Below, piece after piece: positions 1 through 8,454 of a stretch of 64,000 nucleotides of DNA. The notes under the pieces were generated by a model. The model was not told where the DNA came from. It saw nothing but the letters and a program-made list of their open reading frames with translations, and did not search any database. The position numbers and the translations under genes were made by a program. The stretch comes from Massilia sp. Root351 (GTDB lineage: Bacteria; Pseudomonadota; Gammaproteobacteria; Burkholderiales; Burkholderiaceae_D): positions 285,977 through 349,976 of the forward strand of contig NZ_LMDJ01000035.1 in the NCBI RefSeq assembly GCF_001425045.1, given 5' to 3'. The stretch's first letter is position 1; every line of letters begins with the position of its first letter.

Positions 1-2
1 CG

Positions 3-2192
3 GACTGGGCCGAATACGCCGGCCTGCCGCTGCAGGCCGCTGCCACCGCCAGCGGCATGGTGGAAGCGTCCAGCATCGCCAAGCAGCTGGAACTGCCGCT
101 GTGGCTCGGCGCCCAGCGCCACGAGACCGAGCTGCGCGTGGTCAACCCCGCCTTCGAGGCGCTGTTCGGCCTGCGCGCATTAGAGGGCGACCTGCAGGCG
201 GCGTTGACGCAGCCGGACGGCATCGCGCTGACCGCCAGCAAGGCGCGCGCCATCTTCGGTTCGGAACAGGCGCTGGGCCAGCATCTGCGCCTGCGGCGCG
301 AGACGCTGCAGGTGCGGGCGGTGCTGCCCGATCCGCCGGCCAATTCCACCTTGCGCTACGAGGCGCTGGTCGGCAGCGCCAGCACCGGCTGGTCCGAGAA
401 AGAGCGCGGCGACCACACCACCAATTTCCAGCGGCGCGGCGGCATTTACCTGAAGCTCAAGCCGGGCGCCGCCCCGGCGCAGCTGCAGCGCCAGTTGCAA
501 AACGCCGTCAACGCCAGCCCGCTCGACACCACCTGGCGCACCGGCCCGATGGGCAAGAAGCTGGACGGGCGCAACGTGACCGACGTGGCCATCGTGGCCA
601 TGCCCGAGGTGTACTTCGACGAAGGGCTGGCCTCGGGCCGCAGCGGCGGCGACTACGGCCAGCGCGGCAGCGTGTTCGCGCTGGCCGGCATCGCGCTGCT
701 GATCCTGCTGCTGGCGGCCAGCAACTACGTCAACCTGGCAACGGTGCGCACCCTGCGCCGCCAGCGCGAAATCGGCATGCGCAAGCTGCTCGGCGCCAGC
801 CACGCGCGCCTGGCGCTGCAGTTCCTCTCCGAGTCCTCGGTGGTGGCGCTGCTGGCCACCGTGCTGGGCCTGGGCATGGCCTGGCTGTGCCTGCCCATGT
901 TCAGCGGCCTGGTGGCGCGCCAGCTGGACAGCCTGTTTTCGCCTGCCAGCTGCGCGCTGGCCTTGCTGGGCGGCTTGCTGACCGGCCTGTGCGCCGGCGT
1001 CTACCCGGCCATGCTGGCCATGCGCGTGCGCCCGGCTGCGGCGCTGGCCGGACGCGGCGACCAGGAAACGGCCGGCGGCCTGTGGCTGCGCCGCGTGCTG
1101 ACCGTGCTGCAGTTCGCCACCGCCATGGCGCTCAGCGGCGCCACGCTGGCCATCGCCTGGCAGGCCGACTACGCCAGCAAGGCGGACCGCGGCTTCGATC
1201 CGGCCGGCATGCTGATCCTGGACTTGCCGCAGGAGACCGGCAAGCCGGCCACGGACGGCTTCGTGCAGGCACTGGCGCGCATGCCGCACGTGCAAGGCGT
1301 GGCCGCCATGTCGGAGGCGCCGGGCCGCGACCGCTCGAAGAGCATTTCCGCCATCCCCAGCCGCAACGGCGACACGGTCAGCCTGGAGTACCGCACCATC
1401 AGCCCGGAATTCTTCCAGGTCTATGGCCTGAAGGCGCTGCACGGCCGCCTGTTCGACCCGGCGCGCGACGACGACAAGACGCCGGCGCGCGTGATCAATG
1501 CGGCGGCCGCCCTGGCGCTGGGCTTTGCCACGCCGGAAGCGGCGGTGGGCCAGTTCCTCACCAGCGGCGAACGCTCGATCCAGATCATCGGCATCGCGCC
1601 GGAGGTGCGTTACCAGAGCCTCAAGCAGATGACGCAGCCGATGGTGTACCGCCTGGCCCCGGCACAGGTGCTGGCGGTGCGCACCAGCGACAGCCTGGCA
1701 GCCGCGCATGCCGCCATCGCGCCGCTGTTCAAGCAGTACTTTCCGGACAGCGTGCTGGAGCTGCAGACCGCCAGCAGCCTGTTCGGCCTGGCCTATGCGG
1801 ACGACGTGCGGCTGGCGCGCATGCTGGCCTCCTCCAGCCTGATCGCGGTGGCGCTGGCGGCATGCGGCATCTATGTGCTGTCGGCCTACAGCGTGCAGCG
1901 CAGCCGCAAGGAAATCGTGCTGCGCAAGCTGCACGGGGCCGGACGCGGCGCCATCGCGCGACTGGTGGGCAGGGAGTTCGCGGTGCTGATCGCGGCCGGC
2001 GCCGCGCTGGGCCTGCCGCTGGCGGCGCTATCCATCCAGCGCTACCTGGCCGGCTACGTGGAGCGGGCCCCGATGGGGGCCTGGCCGCTGCTGGCGGCGC
2101 TGGGCCTGGCTGCGCTGGTGGCGCTGCTGGCCACCGCCCGCCACACGCTGGCGGCGCTGCGCATGTCGCCGGCCCTGGCGCTGCGCAGCTAG
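3..2192 (+). CDS. MacB/FtsX-type ABC transporter permease, 5' end cut by the window
   Basis: The frame is open to the left edge, so the start and the first transmembrane helix are missing; about 729 residues are visible of a protein expected to be near 800. The visible N-terminal part looks like a MacB periplasmic core domain. It is followed by an FtsX block with helices (FALAGIALLILLLAASNY, about nt 675-730) and the coupling motif RRQREIGMRKLLGAS. A second half repeats this plan and ends with RSRKEIVLRKLHGAG and three C-terminal helices. Two FtsX units in one chain is the usual layout of the large permeases that work with a separate LolD/MacB-like ATPase to export peptides, lipids or antibiotics. 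The partner ATPase is presumably upstream of the window. Substrate is unknown. Confidence 0.9.
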   Translation, partial: DWAEYAGLPLQAAATASGMVEASSIAKQLELPLWLGAQRHETELRVVNPAFEALFGLRALEGDLQAALTQPDGIALTASKARAIFGSEQALGQHLRLRRETLQVRAVLPDPPANSTLRYEALVGSASTGWSEKERGDHTTNFQRRGGIYLKLKPGAAPAQLQRQLQNAVNASPLDTTWRTGPMGKKLDGRNVTDVAIVAMPEVYFDEGLASGRSGGDYGQRGSVFALAGIALLILLLAASNYVNLATVRTLRRQREIGMRKLLGASHARLALQFLSESSVVALLATVLGLGMAWLCLPMFSGLVARQLDSLFSPASCALALLGGLLTGLCAGVYPAMLAMRVRPAAALAGRGDQETAGGLWLRRVLTVLQFATAMALSGATLAIAWQADYASKADRGFDPAGMLILDLPQETGKPATDGFVQALARMPHVQGVAAMSEAPGRDRSKSISAIPSRNGDTVSLEYRTISPEFFQVYGLKALHGRLFDPARDDDKTPARVINAAAALALGFATPEAAVGQFLTSGERSIQIIGIAPEVRYQSLKQMTQPMVYRLAPAQVLAVRTSDSLAAAHAAIAPLFKQYFPDSVLELQTASSLFGLAYADDVRLARMLASSSLIAVALAACGIYVLSAYSVQRSRKEIVLRKLHGAGRGAIARLVGREFAVLIAAGAALGLPLAALSIQRYLAGYVERAPMGAWPLLAALGLAALVALLATARHTLAALRMSPALALRS

Positions 2193-2225
2193 CGGCGCTG
2201 CCGTGTAAATGATATAACTTGCAAT

Positions 2226-2253
2226 CCGCTATGTGCGACAACGCACGTAGCGG
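2226..2253 (+). other. Strong stem-loop after the permease gene
   Basis: Arms CCGCTATGTGCG and CGCACGTAGCGG close an ACAA loop, 12 pairs with one T-G wobble, 33 bases after the permease stop. No T tract follows, so it is not a classical intrinsic terminator. It may stabilise the 3' end of the mRNA or act as a weak or Rho-assisted end. Confidence 0.45.
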
Positions 2254-2268
2254 CCTCTGCTGCAGGCT

Positions 2269-2300
2269 GATAATGGCCAGATAGCGAGCTCCTCGCTATC
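2269..2300 (+). promoter_or_regulatory. Candidate -10 box and perfect dyad ahead of the DUF4382 gene
   Basis: GATAAT at 2269-2274 is a one-mismatch -10 box. A perfect inverted repeat follows: GATAGCGAG (2280-2288), three-base spacer, CTCGCTATC (2292-2300). The predicted transcription start falls at the edge of this dyad, so it could be an operator or a 5'-UTR hairpin. No good -35 is seen at the right distance. Confidence 0.4.
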
Positions 2301-2335
2301 GAAGCCGAAGACCGCCACCGACAGAGAGGTCCACC

Positions 2336-3568
2336 ATGAAGACACTTGCATATTCCCCCCTACTGCGCACCGGCGCACTGGCTGCGGCCAGCGCCCTGGG
2401 CCTCACCCTGGCCGCCTGCGGCGGCGGCGGCGGTGGCGGCACCACGCCGCCGCCGGTCACCCTGGGCACGCTGGGCGTGTCGCTGACCGACGCCCCGGCC
2501 TGCGGCTTCGACGCCGTCAACGTCACCGTCAGCAAGGTGCGCGTGCACCAGAGCGCCACCGCCGGCGACACCGACAGCGGCTGGAGCGAAATCGTGCTGT
2601 CCCCGGCCCGCAAGATCAATCTGTTGAACCTGGCCAACGGCACGCTCGACGCGCTGGGCCAGACTTCGCTGGCGGCCGGCCGCTACACCCAGCTGCGCCT
2701 GGTGCTGGACGCCAACACCGGCAGCGGCCTGGCCAACTCCGTGGTGCCGTCCGGCGGCACCGCCGTAGTCTCGCTGGAAACCCCCAGCGCGGTGCAGAGC
2801 GGCATCAAGCTGACCAGTGAATTCGACGTGGCCGCCGGCCAGCGCGTGGACCTGGTGCTGGACTTCGACGCCTGCAAATCAGTGGTCACCCGGGGCAACG
2901 GCAAGTACGCGCTGAAACCGGTGGTCAAGGTGGTCCCGACCGCGCTGAACGGCATCAGCGGCTACGTCGCCACCAGCCTGCTGGGCAGCCGGGTGATGGT
3001 GAGCGCGCAGCAGAACGGCGCCATCGTCAGCGCCACCGTGCCCAACCCCGCCACCGGCGAGTTCGCGCTGACGCGCCTGCCGCTCGGCAATTACGACGTG
3101 GTGGTGACGGCCGACAGCCGCGCCGCCGCCGTGATCGGCGCGGTGCCGGTGACCAGCACCAGCGCCATGGTGCCGGTCAGCCAGGCCGCCACGCCAATCG
3201 GGCTGCCGGCCTCGCTGACCGGCAGCATCGCCGGCACCGTGACGCTGGCGCCGGCCAGCGCCACCGAGGCCGCCTACGTGGCCGCCAAGCAGACCTTTGC
3301 CGCCGGTCCGGTGGTAACCATCAAGTACCAGGGCGCGGACTTGGCGAGCGGCGCCTACACGCTGGCCGGCCTGCCGCTGGCCGCGCCGCTGTACGCGCCG
3401 TACAGCGCCACGCTGCCGCTGACCTTCGCCAGCGCCGCCACGGTGCTGCCGGGCGTGGGTAAATACCAGGTGGACGCCACCGCCGCCGGCTACGCGCGCC
3501 AGAGCGCCGCCTCGGTCGACATCACGGCGGCCAACCAGGCCGGCGTCAACTTCACGCTGGCGCCGTAA
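2336..3568 (+). CDS. DUF4382 domain lipoprotein
   Basis: A 410-residue predicted lipoprotein. The signal peptide ends at a lipobox (LTLAAC, Cys near residue 28) followed by a run of glycines, so the mature protein is tethered to a membrane by its N-terminus. Residues about 42-200 match the DUF4382 pattern (start LGVSLTDAPACGFDAVNVTV, then a region on a W/EI(V)L...LNLLNLANG theme). The C-terminal half has repeated carboxypeptidase-regulatory-like beta segments (GEFALTRLPLGNYDVVV and GAYTLAGLPLA). Function of the family is unknown. The start has a purine-rich site AGAGAGG upstream. It appears monocistronic and is closed by a terminator shared with the convergent FKBP gene. Confidence 0.85.
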   Translation: MKTLAYSPLLRTGALAAASALGLTLAACGGGGGGGTTPPPVTLGTLGVSLTDAPACGFDAVNVTVSKVRVHQSATAGDTDSGWSEIVLSPARKINLLNLANGTLDALGQTSLAAGRYTQLRLVLDANTGSGLANSVVPSGGTAVVSLETPSAVQSGIKLTSEFDVAAGQRVDLVLDFDACKSVVTRGNGKYALKPVVKVVPTALNGISGYVATSLLGSRVMVSAQQNGAIVSATVPNPATGEFALTRLPLGNYDVVVTADSRAAAVIGAVPVTSTSAMVPVSQAATPIGLPASLTGSIAGTVTLAPASATEAAYVAAKQTFAAGPVVTIKYQGADLASGAYTLAGLPLAAPLYAPYSATLPLTFASAATVLPGVGKYQVDATAAGYARQSAASVDITAANQAGVNFTLAP

Positions 3569-3581
3569 GCCGGCGCCATGC

Positions 3582-3612
3582 AAAAAGGGCGGCTTGTCGG
3601 CCGCCCTTTTTC
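3582..3612. terminator. Bidirectional intrinsic terminator
   Basis: AAAAAGGGCGGC, loop TTGTCG-like, GCCGCCCTTTTT: a GC-rich stem bounded by A and T tracts, so it can end transcription both from the DUF4382 gene (+) and from the FKBP gene (-) that converges on it. Confidence 0.85.
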
Positions 3613-3636
3613 ATGGGTCGCGTTGCAGACCCGGGA

Positions 3637-4443
3637 TTACTTGACCGCCAGCAGTTCGATATCGAAGATCAGCGTGGAACCGGCCGGGATCGAGGTCTGC
3701 GCGGTGAAGCCGTAGCCCAGTTCAGGCGGGATGATCAGGGTGCGCTTGCCGCCCACTTTCATGCCCACCACGCCGCGCTTCCAGCCTTCGATGACACTGC
3801 TGCTCAGCGTGAATTCGAACGGCGTGCCCTTGTCGACCGAGCTGTCGAACTTGGCGCCGTGCTGGTCGGCGGCGGTCTTGTCGTAGATCCAGCCGGTGTA
3901 GTGCACGCTCAGGGTCTTGGTGGCAGCGACTTCGGCGCCGGTGCCGATCACCTTGTCGATGATGGTGACCTGGGCCGACGGCGACGGCTTGGAAATGCCC
4001 AGTACCGTGATTTCCATGACCACCGGGGTGTTGGCAGCGACCTTGTTCGGCGTGTAGGTCTTGTTTTCGAAGGTGTACACGCCGTAGGCCAGGTTGGTCG
4101 GCAGCACCAGCTGCACGGTGCCGCCCTTGCGCATGCCGATCACGCCCTGGTCGGCACCCGGCAACCAGCGGCCGGTGCCGATCGCGTACACCGCCGAAGG
4201 CGAACCGTCCACCTGGGCGCCGCGCGAATTGGGCTTGGTCGAGTCGTACAGGAAGGTCGAATAGCTCACTTGCACCAGGTCGTTGGCCACTACCGGATCG
4301 CCGCTGCCGGCTGCCAGTTCGGTTTTGGCGTAGGCCGGCTGGGGCGGCAGCTCCTCGGTCTTGGTGGTGCTGGCAGGCGAGCCGCACGCGGTCAGTGCCG
4401 CTACGCAGGCGAGCGACGCGATCAGTTGGAACATCGATTTCAT
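3637..4443 (-). CDS. Lipoprotein with two FKBP-type peptidyl-prolyl isomerase domains
   Basis: Peptidyl-prolyl cis-trans isomerase of the FKBP family, predicted to act in the periplasm. The chosen ATG (4443) gives 268 residues and has AAAGG five bases upstream; longer readings lack a site and would bury the signal peptide. The N-terminus has a lipoprotein signal with lipobox LTAC. Two FKBP domains follow: the first (about residues 40-145) is divergent, the second (about 155-268) keeps the canonical features (VHYTGWIYD, GTPFEFTL, VIEGWKRGVVGMKVGGKRTLIIPPE split over the binding face, LGYG, IFDIELL). The first probably serves in substrate binding rather than catalysis; that is inference from its divergence. 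Confidence 0.9.
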   Translation of the reverse strand: MKSMFQLIASLACVAALTACGSPASTTKTEELPPQPAYAKTELAAGSGDPVVANDLVQVSYSTFLYDSTKPNSRGAQVDGSPSAVYAIGTGRWLPGADQGVIGMRKGGTVQLVLPTNLAYGVYTFENKTYTPNKVAANTPVVMEITVLGISKPSPSAQVTIIDKVIGTGAEVAATKTLSVHYTGWIYDKTAADQHGAKFDSSVDKGTPFEFTLSSSVIEGWKRGVVGMKVGGKRTLIIPPELGYGFTAQTSIPAGSTLIFDIELLAVK

Positions 4444-4574
4444 GATTACCTTTGTATTGTTGAACATGTAACTTGCACTGCGCTGGCACTCCATCCGTGC
4501 GCCGTCGGAGCAGAAGTGTATCAGACTGCAACGGCGCCTTTTCAGGCAGAACATTCAGTTACAAATTGCCTGTC

Positions 4575-6452
4575 TCAAATTTCCACCTGCGTACCCAGTT
4601 CGATCACCCGGTTGGGTGGAATCTGGTAATAATCCGCCGCCGCGCGCGCGTTGCGCGACATGGCCACGAACAGGCTCTCGCGCCACGACGCCATGCCGGC
4701 GCCCGGAGTGGAAATGACGGTCTGGCGCGCGATGAAGAAGGAGGTTTCCATCATCTCGAACTCCAGGCCGTGCTTGCCGCACAGCGCCAGCACATTCGGA
4801 ATGTCCGGTTCGTCCTTGAACCCGTACTGCACGTTGACCTGGTAGCACTGGTGGCCCAGGTCGATGATCTTGACCTGCTCCTCCGGCGCCACCCACGGCT
4901 CCTCGACGATGTGCACGGTGATGAACACCACGCGCTCGTGCAGCACCTTGTTGTGCGACAGGTTGTGCAGCAGCGCGTGCGGCACGCCGTCGCTTTCGCC
5001 GCGCAGGAAGATCGCGGTGCCGAACACGCGCACCGGCGGCGCCATGAACAGCGAGGACAGGAAGGCTTCCAGCGGAATGGCGTGCTTTTCCAGGTTCTTG
5101 AACACCAGGTCGCGGCCTTCGCGCCAGGTCAGCATGATGGTCAGCAGCACGCCGCCCAACAGCAGCGGGAAGAAGCCGCCGTGCAGCAGCTTCAGCGTGG
5201 AGGCCGAGAACAGCATGATGTCGATGGCGATGAAAAAGCCGGTGGCGGCGAAGCTCAGCACCAGCGGCAAGTGCCAGCGGTAGCGGATCACGAAGAAGGT
5301 GAGGATGGTGGTGCACAGCATGGTGGCGGTAACGGCAATGCCGTAGGCGCCGGCCAGCTTGTCGGACGAACCGAAGCCCACCACGGCGATCAGCACCACC
5401 ACCAGTTGCAGCCAGTTCACGGCCGGGATGTAGATCTGGCCGATCTGGCTTTCCGAGGTGTGCATGACGCGCATGCGCGGCAGCAGGCCCAGGGCGATGG
5501 CCTGCTTGGTCATGGAGAAGGTGCCGGAAATGGTGGCTTGCGAGGCGATCACCGCCGCCATGGTCGACAGCACCACCAGCGGGTACACGCTCCAGCTGCC
5601 CAGTTGCTGGAAGAAGGGATTGGAGATGGCTTCGGGGCGGGTGATCAGCAGCGCGCCCTGGCCCAGGTAGTTCAGCGCCAGCGCCGGCATGGCGACCAGA
5701 AACCAGGCCATGCGGATCGGCTGCTTGCCGAAGTGGCCCATGTCGGCGTACAGCGCCTCGGCGCCGGTGAAGGCCAGCACCACGGCGCCCAGCGCCACAA
5801 AGCCGCTGTATTTATTCTCCAGCATGAAGCGGAAGGCGTGCAGCGGATTGAGCGCGGCCAGGATTTCCGGCGCCGCCACGATATTGACCACGCCCATCGC
5901 CGCCAGCGCGGCAAACCACACCACCATGATGGGGCCGAAGAAGCGGCCGATGCCGGCAGTGCCGTGCCGCTGCACCGCGTACAGCGACACCAGCACGATG
6001 ATGGTCAGCGGCACCACGTACTGCTCCAGCGCCGGCGCAGCCACTTCCAGGCCTTCAATCGCGCCCAGCACCGAAATGGCGGGGGTGACCACGCTGTCGC
6101 CGTAGAACATGGTGGCGCCGAACACGCCCAGCAGCAGCAGCGGGCCGTGCCAGCCGGAGCGCTTGCTGACCGAATTCAGGGCCAGCGCCATTAGCGCCAT
6201 GATGCCGCCCTCGCCGCGGTTGTCCGCGCGCAGCACCAGGCTGACGTATTTGAGCGAAACGATCATGGTCAGCCCCCAGAAGATCAGGGAGATGATGCCC
6301 AGCAGGTTGGGGGTACTCAGCGCGAGCCCGTGTTCGGGGTCGAAGATGGTTTTGAGGGTGTACAGGGGACTGGTGCCGATATCGCCATAGACGATGCCGA
6401 CGGCAGCTAGCGTCAGTGCGACGAGGCTGCTTTTCTTATGTTCCGACGTCAA
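4575..6452 (-). CDS. kup: Kup low-affinity potassium transporter
   Basis: Proton-coupled K+ uptake protein of the inner membrane (KUP/HAK/KT family). The first helix carries the family hallmark GIVYGDIGTSPLYTLK and about twelve hydrophobic segments follow, then a cytoplasmic C-terminal domain of about 150 residues (VFGTAIFL, HQCYQVNVQYGF). I place the start at a TTG (6452), because it gives 625 residues (E. coli Kup is 622), the N-terminus LTSEHKKSSLVALTLAAVG matches the family, and AGGTG lies five bases upstream. An upstream ATG (6614) would add 54 residues of non-family sequence. Divergent from rarD with 175 bases between. Confidence 0.95.
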   Translation of the reverse strand: MTSEHKKSSLVALTLAAVGIVYGDIGTSPLYTLKTIFDPEHGLALSTPNLLGIISLIFWGLTMIVSLKYVSLVLRADNRGEGGIMALMALALNSVSKRSGWHGPLLLLGVFGATMFYGDSVVTPAISVLGAIEGLEVAAPALEQYVVPLTIIVLVSLYAVQRHGTAGIGRFFGPIMVVWFAALAAMGVVNIVAAPEILAALNPLHAFRFMLENKYSGFVALGAVVLAFTGAEALYADMGHFGKQPIRMAWFLVAMPALALNYLGQGALLITRPEAISNPFFQQLGSWSVYPLVVLSTMAAVIASQATISGTFSMTKQAIALGLLPRMRVMHTSESQIGQIYIPAVNWLQLVVVLIAVVGFGSSDKLAGAYGIAVTATMLCTTILTFFVIRYRWHLPLVLSFAATGFFIAIDIMLFSASTLKLLHGGFFPLLLGGVLLTIMLTWREGRDLVFKNLEKHAIPLEAFLSSLFMAPPVRVFGTAIFLRGESDGVPHALLHNLSHNKVLHERVVFITVHIVEEPWVAPEEQVKIIDLGHQCYQVNVQYGFKDEPDIPNVLALCGKHGLEFEMMETSFFIARQTVISTPGAGMASWRESLFVAMSRNARAAADYYQIPPNRVIELGTQVEI

Positions 6453-6627
6453 GATTGCACCTGAGTTTGTTCTGGTGCGTTGCACAATAGGCCAACTATG
6501 GTCAATTTGCAAGTGCATTCTGGCATGGCCGGACTCCGCTGTTTTTGGCGTCCATTCTACCGCCGCCAGCGCCGGATGGCGTTTTCCCGGATAATGGCAG
6601 ACCCGCCGCCCCATATCCAGTCAACCC

Positions 6628-7530
6628 ATGAACACCGGCATCCTGTACGCCACACTCGCGTTTTTCTGCTGGGGCCTGTTCCCCCTGTATTTCCATGCCC
6701 TCGGCGAGGTGCCGCCGATCGAAATCCTGGCCCACCGCATGTTGTGGTCGCTGCTGTTCCTGGCACTGGTGCTGACCGCGCGCGGCCAGTGGCGCTGGCT
6801 GCCGGACGTGCTGCGCAAGCCGCGCGTGGTGGCCAGTTTTGTTGCAAGTGCGGTATTGCTCACGGCGAACTGGTTCGTCTATATCTGGGCCGTCAACAAT
6901 GGCCACGTGATCGACGCCAGCCTGGGCTATTTCATCAATCCGCTCGTCAACGTACTGCTGGGCCTGCTGGTCTTGAAGGAAAAGATGCGGCGCGGGCAGT
7001 GGATCGCCGTCGGCATCGCGGCCTGCGGCGTGGCCTGGCTGACCTGGCAGGCCGGCCAGCCGCCGTACATCGCGCTGATCCTGGGCATCACCTTCGGCGG
7101 CTACGGCTTGCTGCGCAAGACGGCGGCGCTGGCGGCGCTGGAAGGCCTGTCCTTCGAGACCATCATCCTGTTCCCGCTGGCGCTGGCCTATGTCATCTGG
7201 CTGTCGCTGCACGGCCAGAACACCTTCATCAACGCGCCGCACGACAGCACCCGCTGGCTGCTGGCGGCGGCCGGCCCGATCACCGCCATTCCGCTGCTGA
7301 TGTTCGCCGCCGGCGCGCGCCGCATTCCGATGGGCGTGCTGGGCATGCTGCAATACCTGTCGCCCACCATGCAGATGCTGCTGGGCGTGTGGATCTTCCA
7401 CGAAGCGTTCTCCGCTGAGCGGCTGGCCGGCTTCATCGTGATCTGGAGCGCGCTGGGCATCTATATGGCCGAGGGGCTGTGGGCCTCGCGGCGGGCCACC
7501 GCGGCGGCCGGCGCCAAGGCCGCCGGCTAG
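6628..7530 (+). CDS. rarD: RarD-type EamA family permease
   Basis: Inner-membrane protein of the drug/metabolite transporter superfamily, 300 residues with about ten transmembrane helices. The N-terminus GILYATLAFFCWGLFPLYF and the ILAHRMLWS and NWFVYIWAVNNGHVIDASLGY stretches are typical of RarD (named chloramphenicol-sensitive protein). The real substrate is not established for the family. Its stop codon overlaps the stop of the convergent XRE regulator in the sequence CTAG. Confidence 0.9.
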   Translation: MNTGILYATLAFFCWGLFPLYFHALGEVPPIEILAHRMLWSLLFLALVLTARGQWRWLPDVLRKPRVVASFVASAVLLTANWFVYIWAVNNGHVIDASLGYFINPLVNVLLGLLVLKEKMRRGQWIAVGIAACGVAWLTWQAGQPPYIALILGITFGGYGLLRKTAALAALEGLSFETIILFPLALAYVIWLSLHGQNTFINAPHDSTRWLLAAAGPITAIPLLMFAAGARRIPMGVLGMLQYLSPTMQMLLGVWIFHEAFSAERLAGFIVIWSALGIYMAEGLWASRRATAAAGAKAAG

Positions 7531-8324
7531 CGCAACCGGCGGCAGAATGCCGCCGTCCGCGCGTCGGCCGGAAAGCAGGACTCGATGTGCAACTCGGCCA
7601 GCGTGACGTCGCGCGGGGTACCGAAGGTGGTGATGGTGGAGAAAAAGCCCAGCTGCTCGCCATGGCGGTCGAACGAAGTGGTCAGCACCGGCGCCGGCGC
7701 GCTGTCCGGTGTGCGGTGGCGCCAGTGGCGGGGCACACCGGGATAGGCCAGCATTTCATCCAGCAGCGCCTGCGCCTTGCCGTCCGCCGGCGCGGCCGCT
7801 GCCTCGTTTTGCAGATGGCGCAGCAGGTTGCCGGCCAGTTCCTCCCAGTTGGCGAAGGCGGGGCGCAGGTCGTCCGGATCGAAGATCTGCCGCAGCATAT
7901 TGCCGTGCTTGCTGTCCCGTCCGCCCAGCATGAAGCGGTTGAGCTTTTTCGCCGCCTCGTTGGCCATGAGCACGTCCCAATGCTTGTTGAGCAGAAAGGC
8001 AGGATAAGGCTCCTGTTGCGCCAGCATGGCTTCCACGGCGTAGCGCATTTGCGCCAGCTTGGGCGCGTCCAGCCCGGTTTCGGGATAGACCGGGGCGAAG
8101 CCGCCGGCCACCAGCAGCGCATTCCGTTGCCGCAAAGGCACTTCCAGGGTATCGGACAGGCGCGCGATCATGTCGCGGCTGGGCTGGGCCTTGCCGGTTT
8201 CCACATAGCTCAGGTGGCGCGCAGAGATATCGGCCTGCAGTGCCAGGTCGAGCTGGCTCAGGCGCCGCACGATGCGCCACTCGCGCAACATGGCGCCGAC
8301 TGCTGCTGGGGTTTTGTTTTCCAT
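7527..8324 (-). CDS. XRE-family transcriptional regulator with MmyB-like ligand domain
   Basis: DNA-binding regulator of 265 residues. Residues about 8-65 are an HTH_3 domain (LREWRIVRRLSQLDLALQAD, ISARHLSYVETGKAQPSRDM). The C-terminal 180 residues match the MmyB-like domain (NKHWDVLMANEAAKKLNRF; GLDAPKLAQM; a PAS-like fold that may bind a fatty-acid-like ligand). The ATG at 8324 is chosen because the HTH begins directly after it; the open frame runs further upstream over the divergent promoter. It is transcribed away from the hydrolase gene at 8455, so it likely controls that gene and itself from the 130-base gap. Confidence 0.88.
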   Translation of the reverse strand: MENKTPAAVGAMLREWRIVRRLSQLDLALQADISARHLSYVETGKAQPSRDMIARLSDTLEVPLRQRNALLVAGGFAPVYPETGLDAPKLAQMRYAVEAMLAQQEPYPAFLLNKHWDVLMANEAAKKLNRFMLGGRDSKHGNMLRQIFDPDDLRPAFANWEELAGNLLRHLQNEAAAAPADGKAQALLDEMLAYPGVPRHWRHRTPDSAPAPVLTTSFDRHGEQLGFFSTITTFGTPRDVTLAELHIESCFPADARTAAFCRRLR

Positions 8325-8454
8325 GCAAGCATTGTAATGAAGCGCGTGGCCAGCTTCCATAACCTCCGAAGTCATGTTTTCATGACGCCGCGCGGCATTG
8401 CGGCCCGCCGGCGCGCGCGCGAAGATGCAGCCCTGACCATACGAGGAGCTGACC

